Notes: generated by a model not told the origin, from the letters alone. DNA of 20,252 nucleotides from Pararhodospirillum photometricum DSM 122 (GCF_000284415.1 NC_017059.1:2219261-2239512), one strand, 5' to 3'. Shown: positions 8,712 to 16,643, counted from the stretch's first letter. Numbers and translations: made by a program.

Positions 8712-10436
8712 ATGATTCTTTCCAAGGTTAGTTTTCGAGCGTTAAGCGGCTTCATGGTCGCGATTTTGGTGCTGGTCGGGGCCCTGTTCTGGGTCTTTGC
8801 CGTGGGAATCCAGAGCAAGGTCAGTAATACCGACAAATTCTGGCGAGCGTATCAGGATGCCACCGCCCCCAAAGGGGTCGCCCTGGAAAAAGCCATTGCC
8901 TCGTTGGGGTATGGCGGAATGATTGACTTTTACAAGGCCTATGTCTTGCGCAAGGAAGAGGGACTGCGCGCAGACATCCAGGCCGCGGCGGGCGCCGTCT
9001 TGGGGGCGATTCACGACTATCGAGCCGCCGGCCCCTCCCCCGAGGAAGCCCAGGCCCTGGATGAGTTGCAGGCGGTGATCCAGCAGTACCGCCGATCGAC
9101 AGCCCGGATTCCGACTCTGATCGCCCAAGGGGCCGATGCCCAGTCCATCCACCAAACGCTGCCCATTGATGATGCCCCGGCCCTGGCGGCCATTGCCCGA
9201 TTGCAGTCGGCGGTGCTGGGCGACAAGCACGGGGCGGCGGGCCAGCGCAGCCGCACGGAAATTCTGGCGCAGATCCGGGCCTCCCTGGGCTTCGGCGGGT
9301 TAATCCACCTGATGCGTGATTGCATCCTCAACCGTGACGACAACAAGGTCACCGACATCTTGGTGGCCATCGCCATGGGCCGCGACGGTCTGGAAGCCTA
9401 CCGGACCCTCGGCGTCACCCCGCGCGAGGAAGAAGCGTTGGCCGCCATCGAAACGGTGGTCGCCCACTACGAAGAAAAAGTAAGCGGGATCTCCGGCCTG
9501 TTCGAACGCGGCGCCAGCGCCGAAGCGATCAACGACGCCATGCTGATCGACGACGCGCCGGCACTGGAGGCCTTCATCACCCTGGAGCGCTCTTTGTTTG
9601 CCCGGTTCAACGAAGAACGCGACGTGGTGTCTCACAACCTTCAAGAAGCCAAGCTCCTGTCCTATGCCATCATTGGGGTCGCGCTGCTGTCGAGCACGGT
9701 GATGATCGCCTTGGTTGTTTGGATTCAATATTATCGCATGGTGCGCCCGGTGCGGGCCATCACGGGGACCATGCGTCAGATGTCGGATGGCGATCTGGGC
9801 GTGACGGTGCCGGGTCTAGAGCGCGGGGATGAAATCGGCCACATGGCCGGCGCCTTGGAGGTCTTCCGCAACGGCTTGCTCCACGCCGAGGAGTTGAAGG
9901 AAGCCGAACGGCGCGACCAAGCGCAAAAGGCCGAGAACACCCGACGCCTAGAACAGCTATTGCGCGATTTCGACCTCACCATGATCGGGATCCTCGAAAG
10001 CCTGGGCGAGGCGGATTCCTCCATGAAAATGACCGCGGAAAACATGACCCGGGGCGCCGACGCCACTCGACACGAGGCGGGCCAGGTCTCGGCCTCCGCC
10101 GAGCATGTGACCGCCAACGTGGAAGCGGTGGCGAGTGCTGCCGAGGAACTCTCCAGTTCGATTGCCGAGATCGGGCGCCAGGTGGCCCAGGCGTCGCAGG
10201 TCGCGCGCCGCGCCGTGGGCGAAACCGAGGGCACGGCGGAAAAGCTCCACACCCTGGAGGAAGCGGCCGGACGGAGGGGGGGCGCCGTGGGCGCGCAAGG
10301 CCAGCAGCCCCGTTGTCAAGGCGTCGGCCCCCAAGGGGGAAAAACCCGCCGGTCCGGCCAAGCCGGGGCGGCTGTCCTACAAGCAGCAGCGCCAGTTGGA
10401 GCAGTTGCCGGGCGAGATGGAAAAACTCCGTGTTGA
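8712..10436 (+). CDS. Methyl-accepting chemotaxis protein, signalling domain truncated by a junction
   Basis: This is a transmembrane chemoreceptor. Helix 1 lies at about 13-31, a large periplasmic sensor at 35-310, helix 2 at about 313-338 and a HAMP domain at about 339-395 (VRPVRAITGTMRQMSDGDLGV). A coiled-coil adaptation region follows. The sensor is two tandem homologous repeats (details in findings). Homology stops around residue 517-523 (base 10255-10282). The conserved hairpin tip that binds CheA/CheW (the usual QTNLLALNA...EAARAGE block) is absent, and the remaining roughly 50 residues are an out-of-frame reading of an ABC-F gene end. As written, it cannot signal normally. The Shine-Dalgarno GCGAGGA precedes the ATG. 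True deletion and mis-assembly are both possible. Confidence 0.82.
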   Translation: MILSKVSFRALSGFMVAILVLVGALFWVFAVGIQSKVSNTDKFWRAYQDATAPKGVALEKAIASLGYGGMIDFYKAYVLRKEEGLRADIQAAAGAVLGAIHDYRAAGPSPEEAQALDELQAVIQQYRRSTARIPTLIAQGADAQSIHQTLPIDDAPALAAIARLQSAVLGDKHGAAGQRSRTEILAQIRASLGFGGLIHLMRDCILNRDDNKVTDILVAIAMGRDGLEAYRTLGVTPREEEALAAIETVVAHYEEKVSGISGLFERGASAEAINDAMLIDDAPALEAFITLERSLFARFNEERDVVSHNLQEAKLLSYAIIGVALLSSTVMIALVVWIQYYRMVRPVRAITGTMRQMSDGDLGVTVPGLERGDEIGHMAGALEVFRNGLLHAEELKEAERRDQAQKAENTRRLEQLLRDFDLTMIGILESLGEADSSMKMTAENMTRGADATRHEAGQVSASAEHVTANVEAVASAAEELSSSIAEIGRQVAQASQVARRAVGETEGTAEKLHTLEEAAGRRGGAVGAQGQQPRCQGVGPQGGKTRRSGQAGAAVLQAAAPVGAVAGRDGKTPC

Positions 10437-10602
10437 GTTGACGGCCTTGGAAAAGGCCCTGGCCGACCCGGCCCTTTATGCCCGCGATCCCAAGGGCCAC
10501 CAAACCAAGGCCGATCGCCATGTCGCCGCCCAGGCCGAGTTGGCGGCCGCCGAGGATGCGTGGCTTGAGTTGGAGCTGCTGCGCGAAGAGCTGGGGCGGT
10601 AG
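10255..10602 (+). pseudogene. 3' remnant of an ABC-F ATPase gene (Uup-like C-terminal domain)
   Basis: In frame 1 this stretch encodes WRKRPDGG, then a Lys/Pro/Ala-rich linker, then RLSYKQQRQLEQLPGEMEKL and ADPALYARDP, ending with a coiled coil (AELAAAEDAWLELELLREEL) and a TAG stop. That is the C-terminal domain of Uup-like ABC-F proteins, which act on ribosomes or DNA structures. Both ABC cassettes and the start codon are missing. The upstream sequence in this frame is a shadow of the chemoreceptor. The junction falls within about 10255-10275, where both frames look plausible. The rest of the gene was either deleted or lost in assembly. Confidence 0.75.
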
Positions 10603-10615
10603 GCGGAAAAAGAAG

Positions 10616-10709
10616 AAAGGCCGGGGAGGCGCGGCCTCCCCAGACCCCGCGCGAAAGGGTATGGTTCCTGGCAACGAGGGGTCTGGGGGGCTGCGCCTCT
10701 CCGGCCTTT
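10616..10709. repeat. Inverted pair of family A palindromes upstream of uppP
   Basis: The left copy (10616-10648) contains GGGGAGGC-GCG-GCCTCCCC and the tail CAGACCCC. The right copy (10678-10709) is the same unit in inverted orientation with a few mismatches. Each copy folds alone, and the two can also pair with each other as arms of about 33 bp around a 29-base spacer. The pair fills nearly the whole gap between the ABC-F remnant stop and the uppP start, leaving only a few bases for a ribosome-binding site. Confidence 0.75.
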
Positions 10710-10712
10710 GTC

Positions 10713-11525
10713 TTGTCGGAGTTCAAACCCTTGGATGCTTTTCTCATGGCAGCCCTCCTCGGTATCGTCGAGGGCCTGACCGAGTTTCTGCCCATCTCTT
10801 CCACCGGCCATCTCGTTTTGCTGGTGGACCTCCTCCACTTCCCGGCCCCACCGGGCAAGACCTTTGAAATCGTCATCCAGTTGGGGGCGATTTTGGCCGT
10901 GTGCGTGGTCTATGCCCGGCGTCTGGGCCGCGCCGCCGTGGGCCTGTGGAGTGATCGGCGCGAGCGGGCCTTCGTGCGGACCTTGTTCCTGGCCTTTCTC
11001 CCGGCTCTGTTCATCGGTGCCGTCGCCTATCCCTTTGTCAAAAAGCTGCTCGATACCCCCTTGGTGGTGGCGGTGGCCCTGCTGGTCGGGGGCGTGGCCA
11101 TTTTGGCCATCGAGCGGCTGGTCCGGCGGCCCCGGGTGTTTGCCATTGAGGACTTTTCCCCCAGTCTGGCCACGCGAATCGGCTTTTTCCAGGTGATCGC
11201 CATGATTCCCGGCGTCTCGCGCTCGGGGGCGACCATCATGGGGGCCCTTCTCATGGGCGTGGAGCGCAAAACGGCGGCGGAGTTTTCGTTTTTTCTGGCC
11301 ATCCCCACCATGGTCGCCGCGACGGTGTATTCGCTTTATAAAAATCGCGATGTTTTGAGTTTTGATGATCTGGGCTTGATCGCCACCGGATTTAGCTTGG
11401 CGTTTGTCACGGCCTTGGTAGTGGTCAAAGCGGCGGTTGCCTTTATCGGGCGCTATGGCTTCGCGCCGTTTGCTTGGTATCGCATCGTGCTGGGCAGCGT
11501 TATGATCGGTGTGTTGTTGCTGTAA
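10713..11525 (+). CDS. uppP: Undecaprenyl-diphosphatase (BacA/UppP family)
   Basis: This inner-membrane enzyme dephosphorylates undecaprenyl pyrophosphate, recycling the lipid carrier for peptidoglycan and other surface polymers; overproduction of the family gives bacitracin resistance. The 270-residue product (E. coli 273) has the two family motifs EGLTEFLPISSTGHL (20-34) and PGVSRSGATI (166-175), plus about eight hydrophobic segments. The longest start is TTG at 10713; an in-frame ATG at 10746 would give MAALLGIVEG. Neither has a clear Shine-Dalgarno, because the upstream sequence is a repeat. The gene is flanked on both sides by inverted pairs of family A palindromes and converges with the REC-HPt gene, 6 bases apart. 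Confidence 0.92.
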   Translation: MSEFKPLDAFLMAALLGIVEGLTEFLPISSTGHLVLLVDLLHFPAPPGKTFEIVIQLGAILAVCVVYARRLGRAAVGLWSDRRERAFVRTLFLAFLPALFIGAVAYPFVKKLLDTPLVVAVALLVGGVAILAIERLVRRPRVFAIEDFSPSLATRIGFFQVIAMIPGVSRSGATIMGALLMGVERKTAAEFSFFLAIPTMVAATVYSLYKNRDVLSFDDLGLIATGFSLAFVTALVVVKAAVAFIGRYGFAPFAWYRIVLGSVMIGVLLL

Positions 11526-11531
11526 CCCGTC

Positions 11532-13074
11532 TTAGGGCGAGGGGGGACGGGAAGGCTGGGGAGACTCGGCCTCCCCAGACCCCTCGGTTACGTGATGCGT
11601 CTCCTGCGCCGAGGGGTCTGGCCAGCCTTCCTTCCTCCCCGGATCCAGTGACCGGCGCAGCAAAGCGGCCGCCTCGGCAAAGCGTAAGCCCTCAATCGCG
11701 CGCATGAGGCTCTCCCACACCCCCGGCGGCAGCACCGTCGCGAGGTCCGTCCGCAGGGCCTCGGCCTGGGGCAGGGCACTCAGGGACTGGGTGTCAAGGG
11801 CGTCGAGTAGGGATTCCGTCAAAGCCTGTCCCCGGGCCCGGGGATCGGTTCCGCTCTGGTCCAGCCCATGGGTTCGGATGGCCTCGATCAAGCGGGTCAG
11901 GGCAATTTCCAGGCGCAGGAAGTCGGTCTCGGTCTCGGCGGTGTGGCCGTCGCGGATCTGGGCCTCCAGCGCCGAGGCCACGGTAGCGATCTCGATGGCT
12001 GCAAGGGTCCCGGCGGCACCACGCAGGCCATGCAGCAGACGAGCCGCTTGGGCCGGATCGCCCACCGCCAGGGCCGCGCGGGCTTGGGCTGGAACCTCGG
12101 CGAAATCCTGGGCCAGATGGCGCAGCAAGGTGACGAACAGGCCCTGGTCTCCCCCCCAGGCGCAGGGCGGCTTGGAGCGCGTCGATGCCGGGCAGGGGAG
12201 GGGCGAGCGGCAACAGGCCCCGCCGTTTGGGGACGGCCCCGCTTTCTCTGCGCGCCTGGGCCGATGGGGGGACGAGGCGGCGGATCACCGCCACCATCTG
12301 GTCAATGTCGAAGGGTTTGGCGATGAAATCGTCCACCCCGGCTTCGTAGGCGGTATTTCGCTCGGTATCGAGAGCCCCGGCGGTCAGGGCGACCACGGGC
12401 ACCGAGGCAATCTCGCGGGTATGGCGCAGGCGGCGCGTGGCCTCGTGGCCATCCATGACCGGCATCTGGATGTCCATCAGCACCACGTCGAAGGCGCCAG
12501 GCACGGCCGAGAGCCGGCTCAGGGCTTCGCGCCCGTTTTCCACCAAGGTGACAAGGGCGCCTTCCAGTTCCAGGACCCGCCGCGCGACCTCGCGATTGAG
12601 GGCGTTGTCCTCGGCCACCAGGACGCGGATCCCCGCCAGACGCGGTCCTTCCTCGGGGCCGGGTCCCCCAAAGGGCAGGCGCGAGGGCAGATGGCCCTGG
12701 CGTCGGGCTCGGCCTTCCAAAACGGCGTTACGCAAGGCGGAGGCCGTGACCGGCTTGGTCAGGAGGGCGTCGATCATCTCGGCGCCCGGGGCCAGCAAGA
12801 CGGCTTCGCGGGTGCAGCTCGTGGTGGTAAAGATCAAAGCGGTCGAGGCCAGCCCTTTTTGCGAGCGCAAGGCGCGCGCGGTGGTGAGGGCATCGGGCGT
12901 GGTGATCCGGGCATCAATTACGATGGCGTCAAGGCCGGGCCGTGACGTTGGCCGGACCGCGAGATCGGCGAGGGCTTGGCTCCCCGAGGCTGCGGTTTCG
13001 GCCCGCCAGCCCAGGGTCAGGGCCGCGCAGGCCATGGCCTCGCGGGCATCTGGATGATCGTCGATGATCTTCAC
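11532..13074 (-). CDS. REC-REC-HPt phosphorelay protein, interrupted by a +1 shift
   Basis: The first frame (from 13074) encodes a REC domain (acidic pair D5-D6, probable acceptor D54 in IVIDARI, LTKPV lysine) and a second REC domain (RVLVAEDNALN, VLMDIQMPVMDG, VALTAG, AKPF). After GIDALQAALRLGG the frame fails at a run of seven C on the + strand (12151-12157). Dropping one base restores DQGLFVTLLRHLAQDF and a histidine phosphotransfer domain (LLHGLRGAAGTLAA). The repaired product has 513 residues. This order is the C-terminal part of many hybrid histidine kinases, but no kinase core is present and an in-frame TGA lies 18 bases upstream of the GTG start. It is either a separate phosphorelay module or a truncated kinase. 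The last 30 or so residues are encoded by a repeat element. Confidence 0.8.
11552..11630. repeat. Inverted pair of family A palindromes downstream of uppP
   Basis: The left copy (11552-11587) has CTGGGGAG...CTCCCCAG and the tail ACCCCTCGG. The right copy (11609-11630) starts CCGAGGGGTCTGG and ends CCAGCCTTC, an inverted copy with its middle missing. The outer arms pair across a short spacer. The element overlaps the 3' end of the minus-strand REC-HPt reading frame and could terminate transcription from uppP. Confidence 0.7.
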
Positions 13075-13399
13075 GCACAGGGCAAAGCTTCATGACCGTT
13101 TTGGGGCGGCAGGATCCCTTAGCTCAATCGCCTTGGGGCCGCAATCCTTCTGCGGCGGGGGAGGGGGGCGTCCTTGAGTACCTTTGGCCGGGAGGAGGCG
13201 AGGGCGCTTTCGCGTGTGCACCAAAAAACCCGGCGCCGTCTCGGGGTATTGTTATGCGCCTAGGGCATCCCTATCATGCGACGTCCCTGGGGCGGGGCGG
13301 CTGCCGGGGTCCGGGGCGGCTTCCTTCGGGGCTTGGAGCCAACAAGGAAAAAACCGCATCGAGAGACCCGCGCGGGCCTTGGTGCGAGGGGAGGACAGC
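13075..13399. other. Intergenic region between the REC-HPt gene and livJ
   Basis: This 325-base region separates divergent genes. Open frames crossing it are livJ-frame extensions without family sequence. It contains one good promoter candidate for livJ (13249-13277) and a GC-rich 5' untranslated stretch. I see no kinase-coding remnant on the minus strand that would extend the REC-HPt gene. Confidence 0.5.
13249..13277 (+). promoter_or_regulatory. Candidate promoter of the liv operon
   Basis: TTGTTA (13249-13254) and TATCAT (13272-13277) are separated by exactly 17 bases, matching the housekeeping sigma pattern at 4 of 6 and 5 of 6 positions. It would leave an untranslated leader of about 115 bases before the livJ ATG at 13400. 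The local AT content is higher than in the surroundings. Confidence 0.4.
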
Positions 13400-14548
13400 A
13401 TGCGTCTGCGACACGCGCCCCTTTTGTGCTGCCTGGCGGCGGCGGCGGTTTTCGGGGGGCAGGCCCCGGCTTGGGCCGACATCAAGATTGGGGCGACCTT
13501 ATCCGTGACCGGCCCGGGCTCGTTCCTGGGCGACCCCGAGGCCCGGACCTTGGAGATGCTGGTCGCCGAGACCAACGCCAACGGCGGCATCAAGGGCGAA
13601 AAGGTTGTTCTGGTTCACTACGACGACGCGAGCGACCCCGACAAGGCCCGCACCAATGCCACGCGCTTGATTGAGGACGATCAGGTGGTGGCGGTGATCG
13701 GCGGTTCGACCACGGGAACCACCATGGCGGTGGTGCCGTTGTTTGAGCAGGCCGAGATTCCTTTTATCTCGCTGGCCGGCGCCGTGGTGATCATTGATCC
13801 GGTCAAGAAGTGGGTGTTCAAGACGCCCCACACCGACCGCATGGCCTGCGAAAAGGTCTTTACCGACATGAAGGCCCGGGGCTTCACCAAGATCGCCATG
13901 ATCTCGGGCACCGATGGCTTTGGCAAGTCGATGCAAGAGCAGTGCCTCGCGGTGGTCGGCAGGTTTGGCATCGAGATTGCGGCCAACGAGACCTATGGCC
14001 CCAAAGACGCCGACATGACGCCGCAGTTGACCAACATCAAGAACACGGCCGGGATTCAGGCGGTGTTGAACCCGGGCTTTGGCCAGGGCCCGGCCATCGT
14101 GACGCGGAACTACCGTCAGGTCGGGATTGAGGTGCCGCTGTATCAGTCGCACGGCGTGGCCTCCAAGTCGTTTATCGAACTGGCTGGCCCGGCGGCCGAG
14201 GGCGTGCGCCTGCCGGCCGCCGCGCTGCTGGTGGCCGAGAAGCTGCCCGAGGCGGACCCGCAAAAGCCGGTGGTTCTGGGCTACAAGACCGCCTACGAAA
14301 AGGCCACGGGCCAGCCGGTTTCGACCTTCGGCGGCCATGCCTACGACGCCTACAAGATGCTGGTCGCCGCCCTGGAGCGGGCCGGCAGCACCGAGCCGGC
14401 GGCGCTGCGCGACGAGATTGAAAAAACCCGCGACTTCATCGGCACCGCCGGGCGCGTCACCTTGTCGCCGACCGACCACATGGGTCTGGATGAAACCGCC
14501 TTCCGGTTGCTTGAGATTAAGGGCGGTGATTGGGTGTTGGTTCCCTGA
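13400..14548 (+). CDS. livJ: Branched-chain amino-acid type ABC transporter, periplasmic binding protein
   Basis: The 382-residue product has a signal peptide (MRLRHAPLLCCLAAAAVFGG, likely cut after AWA at 26) and the periplasmic-binding fold of the LivJ/LivK family: DIKIGATLSVTGPGSFLGDP, then NGGIKGEKVVLVHYDDASDP and VIGGSTTGTTMAVVP. The start at 13400 is chosen because GGGGAGGA stands just ahead and a signal peptide follows at once; longer in-frame extensions are GC-rich noise. It captures the substrate for the LivHMGF transporter encoded next. Leucine/isoleucine/valine is the default guess; relatives also bind aromatic acids, amides or urea, so the substrate is uncertain. Confidence 0.88.
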   Translation: MRLRHAPLLCCLAAAAVFGGQAPAWADIKIGATLSVTGPGSFLGDPEARTLEMLVAETNANGGIKGEKVVLVHYDDASDPDKARTNATRLIEDDQVVAVIGGSTTGTTMAVVPLFEQAEIPFISLAGAVVIIDPVKKWVFKTPHTDRMACEKVFTDMKARGFTKIAMISGTDGFGKSMQEQCLAVVGRFGIEIAANETYGPKDADMTPQLTNIKNTAGIQAVLNPGFGQGPAIVTRNYRQVGIEVPLYQSHGVASKSFIELAGPAAEGVRLPAAALLVAEKLPEADPQKPVVLGYKTAYEKATGQPVSTFGGHAYDAYKMLVAALERAGSTEPAALRDEIEKTRDFIGTAGRVTLSPTDHMGLDETAFRLLEIKGGDWVLVP

Positions 14549-14550
14549 AC

Positions 14551-14755
14551 CGGGGAACGCGGGGCTGTCGCCCCGGCCCCCCCCTGGGGCGAGAGCCTCC
14601 AGACCTCCGCTTTCTTTTATTTATTGCCCCTCCACCCTCCCCTCCTCTTGAAAAGCGCGCTTTTCAAGAGGAGGGGAGGGTGGAGGGGCATGGACAGAAG
14701 AAAAAGGGGGTCTGGGGCATCGCCCCAGGCGGGGCACGGGGCGGCAGCCCCGCGT
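14551..14755. repeat. Large imperfect inverted repeat of family B elements with palindromic core
   Basis: The left arm has hairpins CGGGGC-TGTC-GCCCCG (14560-14575) and CTGGGGC...GCCTCCAG, then a pyrimidine-rich stretch. The right arm, reversed, has AGAAGAAAAAGGGGG, hairpin CTGGGGC-ATC-GCCCCAG (14712-14728) and CGGGGC-GGCA-GCCCCG (14737-14752). The arms are homologous to each other when one is reverse-complemented. They also match the single copy at 18171-18226. The centre is the perfect palindrome described separately. The whole unit fills the gap between livJ and livH. Confidence 0.8.
14625..14690. repeat. Perfect 66-bp palindrome between livJ and livH
   Basis: The left arm (14625-14657) begins TGCCCCTCCACCC and ends TTGAAAAGCG. 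The right arm (14658-14690) is its exact reverse complement over all 33 bases with no spacer, centred on AAAAGCG|CGCTTTT. In RNA it would form a very stable long hairpin, a candidate RNase III site or transcription block; in DNA it could extrude as a cruciform. Placed after the binding-protein gene, it could lower expression of the permease genes relative to livJ, which is a common arrangement. Confidence 0.9.
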
Positions 14756-14798
14756 CACCTTGGATCAAGGGAGACCCCTCCTGTAAAGGGCACGATGA

Positions 14799-15671
14799 AT
14801 GGCCGAATTTTTGCAGTTTCTCTTTTCGGGGCTCACGGTTGGGGCGGTTTATGCCTTGGTGGCTCTGGGGTTTACCTTGATTCATAACGCCTCTGGGGTT
14901 GTTAATTTTGCCCAGGGTGAATTTGTGATGCTGGGCGGTATGATCACCGTGTTTGCCGCTCAAGCCGGCTTGCCCCTGGCGGCGGCGGCGGGGGTGGCGG
15001 TGGGGGCGACGGCTCTGTTGGGGGTGCTGCTCTACCGCTTGGCCATCGAGCCGGCGCGAGGGGCCTCGGTGGTGTCGATCATCATCATCACCATGGGCGC
15101 CTCGATTTTCCTGCGCGGCACGGCCCAGGCGGTGTTTGACAAGCAAATCCACCGCTTTCCCGCCTTTACCGGCGAGGATCCGCTGTTGATCGGCGGGGCG
15201 GCGCTGCTGCCGCAAAGCCTGTGGGTGCTTGGGGGGGCGGCGGTGATCTTCGCGGTGCTGCACGCCTTTTTGACCCGGACTTTGCCGGGCAAGGCGGTGC
15301 TGGCCACGGCGAGCAACCGCTTGGCCGCCCAGTTGGTGGGGATCAACACCAGCGCGACCTTGCTGTTGAGCTTTGGCCTGTCGGCGGCGATTGGCGCGCT
15401 GGCCGGGGTGCTGATCACCCCGATCACCATGACCACCGCCGACATGGGGGTGAGTGTGGCGCTCAAGGGCTTTGCCGCCGCCATGTTGGGCGGCATGGGC
15501 ATTCCGGTGGGGGCGATCGTCGGCGGCTTGAGCTTGGGGCTGATCGAGGCCTTTGCCGCCGGCTATGTCAGTTCGGCCTACAAGGACGCCACCGCCTTTC
15601 TGGTGATCTTGGTGGTCCTGTTCCTGATGCCGCGCGGCCTGTTTGGCCCCAAGACCGTGGAGCGCGTGTAA
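14799..15671 (+). CDS. livH: Branched-chain amino-acid ABC transporter permease LivH
   Basis: The 290-residue inner-membrane protein has about eight hydrophobic segments and opens with LQFLFSGLTVGAVYALVALG and GVVNFAQGEFVMLGG, the standard LivH start. It forms the channel with LivM. AAAGGG lies about 11 bases before the ATG at 14799; a second ATG at 14795 is in another frame. The stop TAA shares its last base with the livM ATG (TAATG), so translation of the two is coupled. Confidence 0.92.
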   Translation: MAEFLQFLFSGLTVGAVYALVALGFTLIHNASGVVNFAQGEFVMLGGMITVFAAQAGLPLAAAAGVAVGATALLGVLLYRLAIEPARGASVVSIIIITMGASIFLRGTAQAVFDKQIHRFPAFTGEDPLLIGGAALLPQSLWVLGGAAVIFAVLHAFLTRTLPGKAVLATASNRLAAQLVGINTSATLLLSFGLSAAIGALAGVLITPITMTTADMGVSVALKGFAAAMLGGMGIPVGAIVGGLSLGLIEAFAAGYVSSAYKDATAFLVILVVLFLMPRGLFGPKTVERV

Positions 15672-16643
15672 TGCGGGCCTGGTTTGATGCTCTGTCGCCC
15701 CAGGTCCGCATCCTGGGTATTTTGCTGCTGTTGATGGCCGTGGCGCCGCTGTTTTTTCCCTCGGCCTATTATTACCGCATTGCCACCCAAGTCTTTCTCA
15801 ACGGCCTGACCGTAACCGGCTTGGTGGTGCTGATGGGCTACGCCGGGCAGGTGAGCCTGGGCCATGCCGGATTCTTTGGCCTGGGCGCTTACGCCTGCGC
15901 GGTGGGCAGTGCCAGCTTGGGGATTGGGCCGCTGGGCGGGATCGTTCTCGGGGCTGGGGTGTCGGGGACGCTGGCTCTGGTGGTCGGTCGGCCGATCCTG
16001 CGGCTCAAGGGGCACTATCTGGCGGTGGCGACCTTGGGGCTTGGCATTCTGATCGGCATGGTCCTGACCAACGAGGGCTGGCTGACCGGGGGGCCCGATG
16101 GCATGACCGCCCCCACCTTGCCCTTGCGGGCGTGGTTCAAGGCCTGGGGCCTGCCCCTGACCCCGGCTCAGGGCTGGTACATTTTTGGCCGCAGCCGTGT
16201 TGCTGCTGGGAGTGTGGGGGGCGCTGAACCTGCGCGAGAGCGCTACCGGGCGCGCCTTGCGAGCCTTGCACGACAGCGAGGTGGCGGCCCGGGTGATGGG
16301 GATCGATGTGGCGCGCGCCAAGGGCCGGGCCTTTGCCTTGTCGGCCGTGTATGCCTCGGTGGCCGGCTCGCTCACCGCCTTGTTCAACGGCTTCGTCAAC
16401 CCGGGCATGGCGGGCTTTATGCACTCCATTGAACTGGTGACCATGACCGTTCTCGGTGGGGCGGGCAGCGTGGTCGGCGGCGTGGTCGGGGCGGCCCTGC
16501 TCACCATCTTGCCCCAGACTCTCAGCGTGTTTCGCGATTACGAAATGACGGTGCTCGGCCTCGTCATGATGCTGGTCATGATCTTTTTGCGCCAGGGATT
16601 GGTGCCGGGGCTGGTAGCCCGCTTCGGGAGGATCCCGCGATGA
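15671..16643 (+). CDS. livM: Branched-chain amino-acid ABC transporter permease LivM, interrupted by a +1 shift
   Basis: The first frame gives the LivM N-terminal half: FLNGLTVTGLVVLMGYAGQV, SLGHAGFFGLGAYA and GGPDGMTAP. It loses homology after QGWYIF at the run ATTTTTGG (16181-16188). The C-terminal half continues one base over: AAAVLLLGVWGALNLRES, GRALRALHDSEVAARVMGID and the last membrane segments to 16643. Removing one T or G gives about 323 residues, normal for LivM. The second half shows no decay and overlaps livG in the usual way, so a sequencing error is likelier than a broken gene. Confidence 0.88.

Noticed and set aside
11704..12945. 413-residue plus-strand frame across the REC-HPt gene
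   Set aside because: The opposite strand encodes recognisable REC and HPt domains; this frame has no motif and no ribosome-binding site.
13184..13399. Longer livJ start adding 72 residues
   Set aside because: The extension precedes the signal peptide, has no family sequence and lacks a Shine-Dalgarno; the ATG at 13400 has a strong one.
14551..14755. Insertion sequence or CRISPR repeat
   Set aside because: There is no transposase frame, no target-site duplication that I can see, and no regularly spaced repeat-spacer pattern; the structure is palindromic and REP-like.
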